This document shows, in pieces, positions 1-9,888 of a stretch of DNA of 63,504 bases; position 1 is the stretch's first letter, and each line of letters opens with the position of its first letter. Source of the DNA: an uncultured bacterium (lineage in GTDB: Bacteria > Bacillota > Clostridia > UBA1381). The notes under the pieces are model-generated. The model was given only the letters and a program-made list of their open reading frames with translations. It did not search any database and was not told the DNA's origin. The stretch spans positions 1 through 63,504 of the forward strand of contig CAJMRL010000014.1 in the NCBI GenBank assembly GCA_905215805.1. The letters run 5' to 3'. The position numbers were made by a program, and so were the translations under genes.

Positions 1-77
1 AAAATAATCGAAATAGAAAAATATTATGATTGGGAATCAATTTTTAGAGGTTCCCATAATAAGAAAGGAAAAATATA
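1..77 (+). promoter_or_regulatory. rnf operon leader (partial)
   Basis: AT-rich stretch before rnfC. A ribosome-binding site (AAAGGA) lies about 9 bases before the rnfC start. A short inverted repeat (TGGGAA ... TTCCCA, about 31-56) could form a weak hairpin. No clear -35/-10 pair is visible, so the promoter probably lies upstream of the window. Confidence 0.35.
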
Positions 78-1391
78 ATGGCTATTTCATTTAAGGGCGG
101 AATACATATTCATGACCACAAGGAAACCTCCGGACTTGAAGTGAAACCTCTTATGCCCTGCCCTAAGCATATATTTCCGCTTATCCAGCATATCGGAACC
201 CCAATTGAGCCTATTGTAAAGGTCGGAGATACCGTTAAAGTGGGTCAAAAAATTGCTGATGCCGAATCATATATGGCAGTTCCTATACACAGTTCTATTT
301 CCGGAACTGTCAAGGAAATATGCGATTATGTACACCCATCAGGAACAATGGTCAAATCAATAATAATTGAAAATGACAATCTATACACATCTATAGATGC
401 AAAACCGGTTGAAAATCTTGATGACTTAAGCGATGAACAGCTTCAATGGCTTGTCAGAGAAGGTGGTCTTGTAGGACTTGGAGGCGCCGGCTTCCCTACG
501 CATGTTAAACTTGCTCCTAAAAAACCGATAAAATTTTTCATTATAAACGGTGCAGAATGTGAGCCTTATTTAACAGCCGATCACAGACGCATGGTTGAAA
601 ATTCCGAAGATGTTATAAAAGGAATACATCTTGCTATGAAAATCCTGCATATCAAACAGGCATATATAGGAATAGAAAAAAATAAGAGTGAGTGCATAAA
701 CGCTTTAAAATTGGCAGCACGATATGATGAATCAATAAACATTATACCTCTCAAAACCAAATATCCTCAGGGTGCGGAAAAAACTCTTCTTAAAGCAATT
801 GCCGGAATAAATCTTCCGTCATCAAAAATTCCTGCTGATGTAGGAGCTTTGATAATGAACGTCGATACTGTATATGAGCTTGGAAGAATATTGACTACCG
901 GTATGCCCATTACCGAAAGAATCGTTACTGTTGCCGGTGATGCCGTAGCAGAACCCGATAATTTCCGCGTACCGATAGGAGTTCCCATATCATTCCTTTT
1001 CGAATCTGCAAAGGGATTTAAAAGCGAACCTAAAAAAGTTATAATGGGAGGACCTATGATGGGAAATGCTCAATACACGCTTGATGTTCCCGTTATAAAA
1101 ACAACCTCTGCTGTTCTTGCTTTTGCAAATCCTGATACGGTATACGACCCGGAAGGAACATGTATACGCTGCGGACGATGTGTACGCTTTTGTCCTATGC
1201 AGCTTATGCCGTTCAAAATAAGCGAAGCGGGCTTGAAGAATAATGTGGATATGGCGCTTAAATATCATATAATGGATTGCATGCAGTGCGGGATCTGTTC
1301 TTATGTCTGTCCTACAAAGACAAACCTTCTCGCCAATATACGCAATATACGACCGGACGCGATAAACGCATTGAGAAAGGAGCATGAATAA
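78..1391 (+). CDS. rnfC: Rnf complex subunit C (ferredoxin:NAD+ oxidoreductase)
   Basis: Peripheral subunit that carries the NADH site of the Rnf complex, which moves Na+ or H+ across the membrane while electrons pass between reduced ferredoxin and NAD+. The 437-residue length fits clostridial RnfC. The Gly-rich nucleotide/flavin loop GLGGAGFPTH is near residue 133. Two ferredoxin-type [4Fe-4S] motifs (CIRCGRCVRFCP and CMQCGICSYVCP) lie near the C terminus at about 366-415. It is the first gene of rnfCDGEAB, the usual order in clostridia and acetogens, and its stop codon directly abuts the rnfD start. Function is well supported; the coupling ion cannot be read from this gene. Confidence 0.96.
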   Translation: MAISFKGGIHIHDHKETSGLEVKPLMPCPKHIFPLIQHIGTPIEPIVKVGDTVKVGQKIADAESYMAVPIHSSISGTVKEICDYVHPSGTMVKSIIIENDNLYTSIDAKPVENLDDLSDEQLQWLVREGGLVGLGGAGFPTHVKLAPKKPIKFFIINGAECEPYLTADHRRMVENSEDVIKGIHLAMKILHIKQAYIGIEKNKSECINALKLAARYDESINIIPLKTKYPQGAEKTLLKAIAGINLPSSKIPADVGALIMNVDTVYELGRILTTGMPITERIVTVAGDAVAEPDNFRVPIGVPISFLFESAKGFKSEPKKVIMGGPMMGNAQYTLDVPVIKTTSAVLAFANPDTVYDPEGTCIRCGRCVRFCPMQLMPFKISEAGLKNNVDMALKYHIMDCMQCGICSYVCPTKTNLLANIRNIRPDAINALRKEHE

Positions 1392-2354
1392 ATGCAGAAT
1401 TTTATAATATCGTCATCACCGCATCTGCATTCCAAAACAACGGTAACAACTATAATGGCAGATGTTCTTATAGCCCTTATTCCGGCTGTAGTTGCATCTA
1501 TATATTATTTCGGAATAGGAAGCTTATATATAATACTCGTGGCAATAGCATCATGTATGCTTAGCGAACTTATTTTTGAAATCATAACCAAACGCACTAA
1601 AACACTGCATGACCTCAGTGCTGTTGTTACCGGCGTATTGCTTGCACTTAATATGCCTCCGGAAATTCCATTATGGATGGTAATGGTCGGCAGCGCATTT
1701 TCAATAATTGTCGTTAAGCAGATATTCGGCGGAATAGGCAAAAATTTTATGAATCCAGCTCTTGCAGGACGCTGCTTTATGCTCATAGCTTGGACAGGAG
1801 CAATGACAACCTTCTCTGCACCGCACACTATAGATGCAGTGTCAAGTGCAACGCCTCTCGGTATTATGAAAAGCGGATCAAGCGATAATCTGCCGTCAAT
1901 GCTTGATGTGTTTTTGGGTAATATTTCGGGCTGTATAGGAGAAACCTCTGCCGCAGCGCTTATATTGGGATTTTTATATCTGCTTATAAAAAAAGTTGTA
2001 TCTGTGAAAATCCCGCTTGCATATATATTGTCTTTTGCTGTATTGACTTTCCTTTTCGGAAACAATACGACCGGCATGGCACAATGGGAGTTTACCATTT
2101 ATCAGATACTGACCGGAGGACTGCTTCTGGGGGCATTTTTTATGGCAACGGATTATACTACAACCCCGTCCACACCTAAGGGAATGATCATTTTCGGCAT
2201 CGGCTGCGGTGTATTGACGTTTCTTATAAGGCGGTTCGGCGGATATCCTGAGGGTGTGTCATTCTCAATTATTCTTATGAATATTGCTTCTCCGATAATC
2301 GAAGAGCATACAATCCCAAAATCATTCGGAATGAGAGGTAAGCAGCATGAGTGA
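1392..2354 (+). CDS. rnfD: Rnf complex subunit D
   Basis: Integral membrane subunit of the Rnf ion pump, 320 residues with about nine hydrophobic segments. The segment VSSATPLG near residue 153 matches the region where RnfD/NqrB proteins bind FMN covalently through a threonine; that role is family knowledge. The start is set by AAGGAG inside the 3' end of rnfC. The 3' end overlaps rnfG by 8 bases, which indicates translational coupling. Confidence 0.95.
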   Translation: MQNFIISSSPHLHSKTTVTTIMADVLIALIPAVVASIYYFGIGSLYIILVAIASCMLSELIFEIITKRTKTLHDLSAVVTGVLLALNMPPEIPLWMVMVGSAFSIIVVKQIFGGIGKNFMNPALAGRCFMLIAWTGAMTTFSAPHTIDAVSSATPLGIMKSGSSDNLPSMLDVFLGNISGCIGETSAAALILGFLYLLIKKVVSVKIPLAYILSFAVLTFLFGNNTTGMAQWEFTIYQILTGGLLLGAFFMATDYTTTPSTPKGMIIFGIGCGVLTFLIRRFGGYPEGVSFSIILMNIASPIIEEHTIPKSFGMRGKQHE

Positions 2355-2931
2355 AAATAAAACATTTTCAGTTATAAAAACCGCATTGATACTGTTTGCT
2401 ATAACCGCTCTTTCGGCAACACTCCTTGCGGTGCTTAATTCAATAACAGCGCCTCTTATAGCCGAAAACTCCGCCAAGAATCAGCAGGAGGCTTTAAAAG
2501 CTGTAATGGGCGGTACAGAAAACTTTGAAGAACTCGCCGTTACCGAATCCATGATTGAAACAGCTGCTAAAACAGGATCTGAAATAAACAGCTTATATGC
2601 TGCTAAAAACGGCAGTGAACTTTCAGGCTACTGTGCAATCATAACCACATCGGGCTATGACAGCGGTCTGCAAATCGCCGCCGGAGTTGATTTGGACGGA
2701 AAGGTAACGGGCGTTAAAATAATATCTTCAAACGAAACACCGGGTCTTGGTCAAAACGCAGCAAAGCCTGAATTTCTGAATCAATACATAGGTAAGGAAT
2801 TTGAGATAGGCGTTGTAAAAAACGGTGCGGGAGATAATGAAATAAACGCTATATCCGGAGCAACTATGACTTCGGACGGTGTGACCGGCGCTGTAAACAC
2901 ATTACTTGAAATTGCAAAGGAGGAGCAATAA
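2347..2931 (+). CDS. rnfG: Rnf complex subunit G (covalent FMN protein)
   Basis: Electron-transfer subunit of Rnf, 194 residues: one N-terminal membrane anchor (about 9-30) followed by an extracytoplasmic FMN-binding domain. The C-terminal motif SGATMTSDGV (about 173-182) is the flavinylation site, where FMN is attached through phosphoester to a threonine in this family. It begins inside rnfD (AGAGG before the ATG) and is followed directly by rnfE. No sign of damage. Confidence 0.95.
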   Translation: MSENKTFSVIKTALILFAITALSATLLAVLNSITAPLIAENSAKNQQEALKAVMGGTENFEELAVTESMIETAAKTGSEINSLYAAKNGSELSGYCAIITTSGYDSGLQIAAGVDLDGKVTGVKIISSNETPGLGQNAAKPEFLNQYIGKEFEIGVVKNGAGDNEINAISGATMTSDGVTGAVNTLLEIAKEEQ

Positions 2932-2932
2932 C

Positions 2933-3547
2933 ATGGATGAAAAGAAATCTCCGGCAGCAGTATTTTTAAACGGACTTATAAAGGAAAATCCGACTTTTGT
3001 ACAGCTTCTTGGCATGTGCCCTACCCTTGCCGTGACTACGGGTCTTAAAAACGGAATCGGAATGGGACTAAGCGCAACTGCAGTTCTTATATGTTCAAAC
3101 ATACTAATATCATTGCTAAGAAAAATCATACCTGATAAGGTCAGGATCGCGGCATACATAGTTATCATAGCGGCGTTTGTTACCGCTATACAGATGTGTC
3201 TTAATGCATTTTTGCCTGAGCTGTCAAATTCTCTGGGGATTTTTATCCCTCTTATAGTTGTAAACTGTATAATTTTAGCAAGAGCAGAAGCATTCGCTTC
3301 AAAGAACGGCATACTTGCAAGCGCTGCTGATGGTCTTGGAATGGGGCTTGGTTTTACAGCCGCACTTTGCATAATAAGCTCCATAAGAGAATTTCTCGGC
3401 ACCGGATGTATATATGAGATTCCGATATACGGTGATATTATACAGCCTGCTTCAATAATTATAATGGCTCCGGGCGGTTTTATAGTGCTTGGAATAATCG
3501 TTGCCGTTGTTCAGTATTTTATGAATAAAAAGAAGGAGGATAAATAA
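2933..3547 (+). CDS. rnfE: Rnf complex subunit E
   Basis: Membrane subunit of Rnf, 204 residues, hydrophobic throughout with about six transmembrane segments. It is homologous to RnfA; the pair packs as inverted repeats around an Fe-S centre in known structures. I chose the ATG at 2933 because AAAGGAGG sits 9 bases upstream; an earlier in-frame codon at 2906 lies inside rnfG and has no ribosome-binding site. The conserved Cys segments LGMCPTLAVT (about 23-32) and VNCIILARAEAFA (about 106-118) are present. Its TAA overlaps the rnfA start by one base. Confidence 0.94.
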   Translation: MDEKKSPAAVFLNGLIKENPTFVQLLGMCPTLAVTTGLKNGIGMGLSATAVLICSNILISLLRKIIPDKVRIAAYIVIIAAFVTAIQMCLNAFLPELSNSLGIFIPLIVVNCIILARAEAFASKNGILASAADGLGMGLGFTAALCIISSIREFLGTGCIYEIPIYGDIIQPASIIIMAPGGFIVLGIIVAVVQYFMNKKKEDK

Positions 3548-4128
3548 TGGCTAAAGAAATAATTGCCCTTCTGCTTTCCGCTTTGCTTACGGAAAACTTT
3601 GTAATGGTTAAATTTTACGGTATTTGTCCTTTCCTTGGAGTATCAAAGAAAACCGATACTGCACTCGGTATGGGTATGGCAGTAACCTTTGTAATGGGCA
3701 TTGCCTCGGCATTTACATGGCTCGCATATCACTTTCTCCTGCTCCCGCTGGGACTGGAATATTTACAGACAATAATGTTCATTTTGATAATTGCAGGGCT
3801 TGTTCAGCTTGTAGAGCTTTTTGTTAAGAAAACTATGCCGCCGCTTTACAATGCGCTCGGTATATACCTTCCGCTCATAACAACAAACTGTGCTGTTCTA
3901 AGCGTGACCTTGCTCAATGTTCAAAACGAATACAATTTTATATTCTCGCTTATGTACGGAATATTCGCCGGACTTGGCTTTACTCTTGCAATAATCCTCA
4001 TGGCAGGAATACGCGAGCATATAGATGAAAACGCTATGCCCAAATGTTTCCGCGGTTTCCCGGCCGCCCTTATTACTGCCGGTCTTATGGCAATAGGTTT
4101 TATGGGGTTCAGCGGTTTCTCGATTTAA
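3547..4128 (+). CDS. rnfA: Rnf complex subunit A
   Basis: Membrane subunit of Rnf, 193 residues, about six transmembrane helices. The paired cysteine segments YGICPFLGVS (about 24-33) and TTNCAVLSVTLL (about 115-126) are the RnfA/NqrE hallmarks, mirrored in RnfE. It starts at TAATG, overlapping the rnfE stop, with AAGGAGG just upstream. Neighbours and length are as expected for a complete six-gene operon. Confidence 0.95.
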   Translation: MAKEIIALLLSALLTENFVMVKFYGICPFLGVSKKTDTALGMGMAVTFVMGIASAFTWLAYHFLLLPLGLEYLQTIMFILIIAGLVQLVELFVKKTMPPLYNALGIYLPLITTNCAVLSVTLLNVQNEYNFIFSLMYGIFAGLGFTLAIILMAGIREHIDENAMPKCFRGFPAALITAGLMAIGFMGFSGFSI

Positions 4129-4140
4129 CAGGAGGGAAAA

Positions 4141-4935
4141 ATGAATATGGTATCAATACTTTATGCAGCCGCTGTGGTAGGCGGATGCGGACTTTTATTC
4201 GGAGCGCTGCTTTCTGTGGCATCCTTTGTATTTAAGGTCGAAAAAGATGAAAGAGCCGAAAAAATCCTTACCGTGCTTCCCGGGGCCAACTGCGGCGCCT
4301 GTGGATATGCCGGATGCAGCGCTTATGCAGAGGCAATTATCGGCGGTGCACCTGTAAACTGCTGCAGTGTAGGAAAGGCTCCTGTTGCGGAAAAAATTGC
4401 TGACATCATGGGTGTAAATGCCGGCGAGGTAGAAGAAATGACTGCCCGTGTCGGCTGTGGAGGCGACTGTGCGAGCGCAATAAACAAATACGAATATGAA
4501 GGCATTCAAAGCTGCGTTCATGCCGCCAAGCTTGCCGGAGGCGCCAAACGCTGTCCAAGCGGCTGCCTTGGTCTCGGCTCATGTGTTTCTGTATGTAAAT
4601 TCGGCGCCCTCTCAATACAAAACGGTGTAGCTGTTGTTGATGAGAGCAAATGTACAGCATGTGGTCAGTGTATAAATACATGTCCCAAAAAGATTATTAA
4701 ATTTGTACCGAAGAAAAGCAAACCGAGAGTTATATGCTCTAATCCGGAAATCGGCAAATATGTTAATCAATACTGTAAGGCAGGCTGCATAGGCTGCAAA
4801 ATCTGCGAAAAGAACTGTCCGTTCGATGCTATAAAGGTCATACATAATGTGGCTGTTATAGATTATACAAAATGTAAGAGCTGCGGTATATGCGCAAAGA
4901 AATGCCCGCGCGGAGTTATACATATGGCATCATAA
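4141..4935 (+). CDS. rnfB: Rnf complex subunit B (multi-cluster ferredoxin)
   Basis: Entry point for electrons from ferredoxin. It has 264 residues: an N-terminal membrane anchor (about 5-27), the GANCGACGYAGC cluster domain (about 49-60), then several ferredoxin-type motifs, including CTACGQCINTCP, GCIGCKICEKNCP and CKSCGICAKKCP toward the C terminus. That extra ferredoxin content is typical of clostridial RnfB compared with the shorter proteobacterial form. GGAGGG precedes the ATG. It ends the operon, right before a strong terminator. Confidence 0.95.
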   Translation: MNMVSILYAAAVVGGCGLLFGALLSVASFVFKVEKDERAEKILTVLPGANCGACGYAGCSAYAEAIIGGAPVNCCSVGKAPVAEKIADIMGVNAGEVEEMTARVGCGGDCASAINKYEYEGIQSCVHAAKLAGGAKRCPSGCLGLGSCVSVCKFGALSIQNGVAVVDESKCTACGQCINTCPKKIIKFVPKKSKPRVICSNPEIGKYVNQYCKAGCIGCKICEKNCPFDAIKVIHNVAVIDYTKCKSCGICAKKCPRGVIHMAS

Positions 4936-4936
4936 T

Positions 4937-4978
4937 AAAAATTCCCTGTATGGATATTGCTCCATACAGGGAATTTTT
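4937..4978. terminator. Bidirectional terminator, rnfB / DUF1015 gene
   Basis: Perfect 18-bp inverted repeat (4937-4954 with 4961-4978) around a 6-base loop, with A-runs on one side and T-runs on the other. It can stop transcription from both convergent genes. Confidence 0.92.
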
Positions 4979-4980
4979 AT

Positions 4981-6243
4981 TCATCTTATTTTTTTACATT
5001 CAAGATAGAATCTTTTATCCTGAGCCTCTCCCATAGAGAACGTCTTTCTCGGAAGCGCTCCATCCTTTATTACTGTTGTAAACAGCTCATTCTTCTCCAT
5101 CCTGTCAACCATGAATCCTATTGTATTTTCCTTTTGAGCAAGAGAACATACTACATCATCGCCATGAATATAATCGATTTCTCCGCCGTTTTTACTCAGA
5201 TAATCATCCAGAAATTTTTGCAGCGTCCCTACAGGAAGATTGGAAGGCGCATTCTGCACATAAACCGCTCCCTTTTTATTCCCGAATACAAATCGAATCT
5301 CCTGTCCGCCGTTATTATCATATGATGCTGACGGATAATAATTCATAAAACTCTCCATAACTTTATCCGGATTTACACCAAAAACTACACGCTGTATCGG
5401 TTCAAACTCTAAAGCTTCACTGTGTATATTTTCAAGCTCTACAAGAGCATATCTTGCAGGATGGTTTTTTACTTCCTCATCGGAGAGGTTCTTCTTTATA
5501 TCCTCCCAACAGCTTTTTGCCGTTGCCAAGGAGTGATTTCCGTCACCTACGGCAATTGCCAGCACACCCTTGTCATGAACTCCGTATTTTTCTTCAAAGA
5601 CTCTCTTATCTTCAAATACCGACATACTGTTAAGTATAGCATTCTTTGTATCTTCATCTATCAGATAACCTGTTATATGTCCCGAATCCGCCATAAGGTC
5701 AAAATCATAAAGCTGCTTAAAGCTGCTCTTCTTTGACTCAAGCGGCTCTATAACGGTCTTGCTTCTGTCATCTATAAGCATCAGTATATGAGGCAGCTCC
5801 AATGGCGCGTCTATTCTTACACGCTTTCTCGGAGGTATTCTCGAAAGTATTGTCCCTTCTGTAGCTCTTATCAGCGACTGGGAGCCTTTGTTAAAATCAT
5901 ATTCCTCAAGATCAACAGCTCCGACAATTCCGCATCTTAATTTTCCGTTAGACTGCATTCTCTCAACATAGATAAGCGCATCCTTATATTCCTTAAATAA
6001 TCCGTTATCTATATATTTTTTCATTTCGGCATTTATTTTATTTATACGTTCTTCGTCGTTTCCATCGTTTAAATATGCTTCAGGAAAAATTATTTTAAGC
6101 GATGACGGTTCATCTCCGACAATTTCAGCTGCCTTTTCCCAATATTCCGGCTGTGACGTGAACTGATCGCACGCCACAACACTCCATTTATGAAAATCTA
6201 CTCCTTCGGGAAGCAGAATATCCGTGCTTTTAAATATAGCCAT
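4981..6243 (-). CDS. DUF1015 family protein
   Basis: Family of unknown function, sometimes called SerB-cluster related. The 420 residues begin with the characteristic FKSTDILLPEGVD and CDQFTSQPEYW segments, and a central GDGNHSLATAK motif (about 239-249) is the family signature. A TTG codon five codons earlier is possible, but GAGAGG sits 6 bases before the ATG at 6243, which I prefer. It is the last gene of the leftward group DUF1961-mutS2-ybaK-DUF1015. No catalytic role can be stated. Confidence 0.85.
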   Translation of the reverse strand: MAIFKSTDILLPEGVDFHKWSVVACDQFTSQPEYWEKAAEIVGDEPSSLKIIFPEAYLNDGNDEERINKINAEMKKYIDNGLFKEYKDALIYVERMQSNGKLRCGIVGAVDLEEYDFNKGSQSLIRATEGTILSRIPPRKRVRIDAPLELPHILMLIDDRSKTVIEPLESKKSSFKQLYDFDLMADSGHITGYLIDEDTKNAILNSMSVFEDKRVFEEKYGVHDKGVLAIAVGDGNHSLATAKSCWEDIKKNLSDEEVKNHPARYALVELENIHSEALEFEPIQRVVFGVNPDKVMESFMNYYPSASYDNNGGQEIRFVFGNKKGAVYVQNAPSNLPVGTLQKFLDDYLSKNGGEIDYIHGDDVVCSLAQKENTIGFMVDRMEKNELFTTVIKDGALPRKTFSMGEAQDKRFYLECKKIR

Positions 6244-6262
6244 ATTTTTTCCTCTCAAAATC

Positions 6263-6754
6263 TTATTTTATTATATCTGCGTATTTACATTCCGTTACCT
6301 TCTGCAAGTCTTTCGGCGAAATCATTACCGCGCATCCGCACACTCCTGCACTTACCTCTATACGTTCATGCTCCAATGCCGACTCATTTACAAAAGTAGG
6401 GTATTTTTTCTTCATCCCTATCGGTGAAACGCCTCCGCGTATATATCCGGTAAGCCCTAACAGCTCCTTCACATGTATCATTTCTACCTTTTTATCACCC
6501 GCTGTTTTTGCAACCTTCTTTAGATCCAACTCTTTATCAACAGGAATACAGCACACCATTATTCCTTGCTTTTCGCCTCTCACAACAAGGGTTTTAAATG
6601 ATATTTCAACCGGAATTCCCGTCTGCTCGGCTATTGCAACTCCAAAGTTCTCTCCTACTTCTCCCTCATGCTCATATTCTATAGTTTCATATTCAATCTT
6701 CGCCGCATTGAGAAGTCTCATGGCATTTGTAACAACCGTTTTTTTCTTTGCCAT
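6263..6754 (-). CDS. ybaK: YbaK-type aminoacyl-tRNA deacylase
   Basis: Predicted Cys-tRNA(Pro) deacylase of the YbaK/EbsC family, which clears mischarged tRNA(Pro) in trans. It has 163 residues. Family segments seen are FKTLVVRG (about 52-59), the substrate-pocket lysine region, VPVDKELDLKKVAK-like residues near 75-85, and GYIRGGVSPIG (about 104-114), followed by the late AGVCGCAVMISP. It lies between mutS2 and the DUF1015 gene with 10-20 base gaps, so cotranscription is likely. Confidence 0.88.
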   Translation of the reverse strand: MAKKKTVVTNAMRLLNAAKIEYETIEYEHEGEVGENFGVAIAEQTGIPVEISFKTLVVRGEKQGIMVCCIPVDKELDLKKVAKTAGDKKVEMIHVKELLGLTGYIRGGVSPIGMKKKYPTFVNESALEHERIEVSAGVCGCAVMISPKDLQKVTECKYADIIK

Positions 6755-6764
6755 TATATCTCAC

Positions 6765-9152
6765 CTACTTAAGTTCACATACCGTAACTCCATCCTCGCC
6801 CTCGCCGAATTTTCCGTTTCGGAAGGATTTTGTGTAACGATACGATCTCAAATAATTTTGTATTCCTTTTCTCAAAAGCCCTGTTCCCTTACCATGTATT
6901 ATCCTAACCGGAGAAATACCAGCAAGATAACAGTCATCAAGAAATTTTTCAACCTTTATCCATGCCTCTTCAACTGTACAGCCCCTTACGTCGATTTCTG
7001 TTGTAGCATTCTGAGTCTTTGACACATATGCTCCGCTCGATTTTACATACTTCGCCGCAAGCTCCTTTGAAGTCTTATCCTCAACAGGACGTATATTGCT
7101 TATATGCACATCCATCTTTATTATTCCGACCTGAACCTTAAGCTTTCCATTCTTGTCCGGAAGCTTTATTACAGAGCCTTCCTCATCCATATCCAAAAGC
7201 TTTACCACTTGTCCGATTTTAAGATTTTTCGGCGGATCCACATATGTTTTTCTCGGTTTTGCCGCCCGCTTCATTTTAACATTAATGCTTTCTTCTTTTT
7301 TCTTGAGCGACTCCCTTGCCTTCTGAGCCTTTGAGTCCAGTCCGCCGGCCTTTATTCCCTGCTGACGCATACGTTCAAGATCTTTTATAACGGAATTAGC
7401 CTCATCTTTAGCATCCATTATAATTATCTTCGCTTCACGGTGTGCTTCATCAAGAATACGAGCTTTATTTTCCTTAAGCTTTATCCTTTCTTTCTCTACC
7501 TGCTCCCGCATTGTTTTAAGCTCATTCTTCATACGGGAATTTTCTTCAGCCTCTCTTCGTGCCTGCGCACGGTTTTGCTCCAGCTCAGTTATAACATCCT
7601 CAAATTTTATATCCTCATCAGATAATATATCATTTGCTCTGTCTATTACCGCCTCGTCCAATCCAAGACGTCTTGAAATAGCAAATGCATTACTCTTTCC
7701 GGGAACTCCTATAAGCAGCTTATAGGTCGGCTGCAGGCTTGCAACATCAAATTCACATGACGCATTTTCAACCCCGTCCGTTGAAAGAGCAAACAGCTTA
7801 AGCTCACTGTAATGCGTTGTTGCAACAGTCCTTGCCCCGAACGCTCTCAGATACTCTAATATTGCAATCGCAAGAGCCGCTCCTTCCGTAGGGTCTGTTC
7901 CCGCGCCAAGCTCATCAAATAGAACAAGCGAATCCTTATCAACATTTTTCAATATACTTACTATATTCACCATATGTGATGAAAATGTCGAAAGGCTCTG
8001 CTCTATGCTCTGCTCATCTCCTATATCGGCAAAAACTCTGTCAAAAATTGCCGCCTGACTATTATCGCCCGCGCTTATATGCAGTCCTGACGCCGCCATA
8101 AGTGAAAATAGGCCTATCGTCTTTAAAGTAACTGTCTTTCCTCCGGTATTTGGTCCGGTTACAACCAATGTATCATAATCTTTTCCAAGACGTATATCAT
8201 TTGCCACAACCTTATCTTTATCGATAAGCGGATGGCGCGCCTTTTTAAAATCAATAATACCCTCGTCATTAAGCGCCGGCTCAGTACCGTTCATATCAAG
8301 AGAAAGCCTTCCCTTAGCAAACATAAAATCAAGCTCTGTTACATCATTATAATCAACAAAAATCGTATGTGAATTTTCACATACGAGAGCCGACAGTTCC
8401 GCCAGGATACGTTCTATTTCCTGCTGCTCACGACTCTTTAAATCCCTTATTTCATTATTCAGGTTCACAACGCTCATAGGCTCAACAAAAATCGTTGCTC
8501 CTGACGAAGATGAATCATGCACTATGCCCGGCACTTCCGATTTATACTCGCTCTTGACAGGTATAACATATCTGTCAGAACGCATCGTAACAATCGGATC
8601 CTGCAGATATTTCTTATAATGCGAGCTGTGTATCATTCCATTTAAGGTATCCTTGATTTTTGAATTAAGCCCGCGCATTTTTCGGCGTATTGTTCCAAGC
8701 TCAGACGACGCCTCATCCGCAATCTCATCTTCTGAAACTATGCACAGATTTATCCTGTCCTCCAGAGATTTAGCCGTAAGCATCCTTGCTCCTATATCCT
8801 TAAGCTTTATACATTCGTCCGATGCTTCATCAATATACGCCTTCATACGTCGTACAATATATAACAATCTTGATATTGCCATAAGCTCTTTCGGGTGCAA
8901 AACTCCGCTGCGTTCAGCTCGTTTTACATACTCAGTAACCTCCGGCACCGATAAATTTACCGGCGGCGTGCCGAGCTTTAATGTTGTAATAACTGCTTCC
9001 GTAGTTTCCCGCTGCGCTTCTCGAGCTTCATTTACCGTTTTATACGGCTCAGTTTCATATATTCTTTTTTTTACTGCCGGACTGTCTGTATATCCTGACA
9101 ATCTTTCAAGTATTTTATCAAATTCAAGAGTTTTAAAAACCTTTTTACTCAT
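6765..9152 (-). CDS. mutS2: MutS2 (ribosome rescue / Smr nuclease ATPase)
   Basis: MutS-like ATPase with a C-terminal Smr domain, 795 residues. The Walker A motif GPNTGGKTVTLKT is near 334-346, the ABC-like signature region EQSLSTFSSHM near 392-402 and Walker B LVLFDELGAGTDPTEGAAL follows. A long Lys/Glu-rich coiled coil (about 515-620) precedes the Smr domain, which has DVRG and HGKGTGLLR. MutS2 lacks mismatch-recognition domains; the family has been linked to suppression of recombination and, in Bacillus, to splitting of collided ribosomes. AAGGAAT precedes the start. Confidence 0.95.
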   Translation of the reverse strand: MSKKVFKTLEFDKILERLSGYTDSPAVKKRIYETEPYKTVNEAREAQRETTEAVITTLKLGTPPVNLSVPEVTEYVKRAERSGVLHPKELMAISRLLYIVRRMKAYIDEASDECIKLKDIGARMLTAKSLEDRINLCIVSEDEIADEASSELGTIRRKMRGLNSKIKDTLNGMIHSSHYKKYLQDPIVTMRSDRYVIPVKSEYKSEVPGIVHDSSSSGATIFVEPMSVVNLNNEIRDLKSREQQEIERILAELSALVCENSHTIFVDYNDVTELDFMFAKGRLSLDMNGTEPALNDEGIIDFKKARHPLIDKDKVVANDIRLGKDYDTLVVTGPNTGGKTVTLKTIGLFSLMAASGLHISAGDNSQAAIFDRVFADIGDEQSIEQSLSTFSSHMVNIVSILKNVDKDSLVLFDELGAGTDPTEGAALAIAILEYLRAFGARTVATTHYSELKLFALSTDGVENASCEFDVASLQPTYKLLIGVPGKSNAFAISRRLGLDEAVIDRANDILSDEDIKFEDVITELEQNRAQARREAEENSRMKNELKTMREQVEKERIKLKENKARILDEAHREAKIIIMDAKDEANSVIKDLERMRQQGIKAGGLDSKAQKARESLKKKEESINVKMKRAAKPRKTYVDPPKNLKIGQVVKLLDMDEEGSVIKLPDKNGKLKVQVGIIKMDVHISNIRPVEDKTSKELAAKYVKSSGAYVSKTQNATTEIDVRGCTVEEAWIKVEKFLDDCYLAGISPVRIIHGKGTGLLRKGIQNYLRSYRYTKSFRNGKFGEGEDGVTVCELK

Positions 9153-9165
9153 ATATTCCTTATCC

Positions 9166-9834
9166 TTAATCTATTAATTCATAAACCTTCAAATTACTAT
9201 ATTCTCCTATAAGCGGCGCCATTTGGCGAAAGCCTATTTTTCCTCCGTCAAGCACCGGACCAAATTCTTCTCCATCATCCTGCCATGAAAATACAGTAAG
9301 CGCGTCTATCGAAAAATCTATCCTTCCTTTATATTTTGAAACGCATATATGATAACTGCCCATAGTATCTTCACAATTAGGAATCGGGTCTGCTCCCTGT
9401 GCCACAAGGTGGAACCCTTTGCTTTTTCTTAAATTACAGGTATGAAAATTTCTTTCCTCATCCCATTTACGCCTGAAATAAGAAACATGGTATGCATTTA
9501 TATCACCGCTGTGGTATAAATCATACTGTCCATCCCTCGGAGCAAGAGTATTATCAAATAAATCCTCTCCATTACACCCTCTGGCGCAAAAAAACATTAT
9601 TGCCAATCCCGGCTCCTCAATCGGACGAAAATCCCATTCTATCATAATGTCGGATGGAAACTCCTTATCACACCAAAAAACAAAATTGGATTTCTGCCCC
9701 AAATCCTCCGAAAGAGCATTCTTCATGCGCATTTTATTATTCTCAAAATATATCTGTGCACTACCCTCTAACACAAAATTTTTTATATCATCCATACAGG
9801 AAAGATTGTTTTCATAAATCAAATTTTTCTTCAT
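9166..9834 (-). CDS. DUF1961 family protein
   Basis: A 222-residue protein resembling the DUF1961 family (concanavalin-like beta-sandwich) found in carbohydrate-use contexts; no enzymatic activity can be assigned. Aromatic-rich segments such as DLYHSGDINAYHVSYFRRK (about 104-122) and a late SWQDDGEEFGPVLDGGKIGFRQM are the conserved parts. There is no signal peptide, so it is likely cytoplasmic. It is the promoter-proximal gene before mutS2 (13-base gap), an odd partner for a housekeeping gene. Confidence 0.7.
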   Translation of the reverse strand: MKKNLIYENNLSCMDDIKNFVLEGSAQIYFENNKMRMKNALSEDLGQKSNFVFWCDKEFPSDIMIEWDFRPIEEPGLAIMFFCARGCNGEDLFDNTLAPRDGQYDLYHSGDINAYHVSYFRRKWDEERNFHTCNLRKSKGFHLVAQGADPIPNCEDTMGSYHICVSKYKGRIDFSIDALTVFSWQDDGEEFGPVLDGGKIGFRQMAPLIGEYSNLKVYELID

Positions 9835-9888
9835 TTAAACTCTCCATTCTGCCTGACTATGTTGGCATAAAGCCTAATCAATAGTATT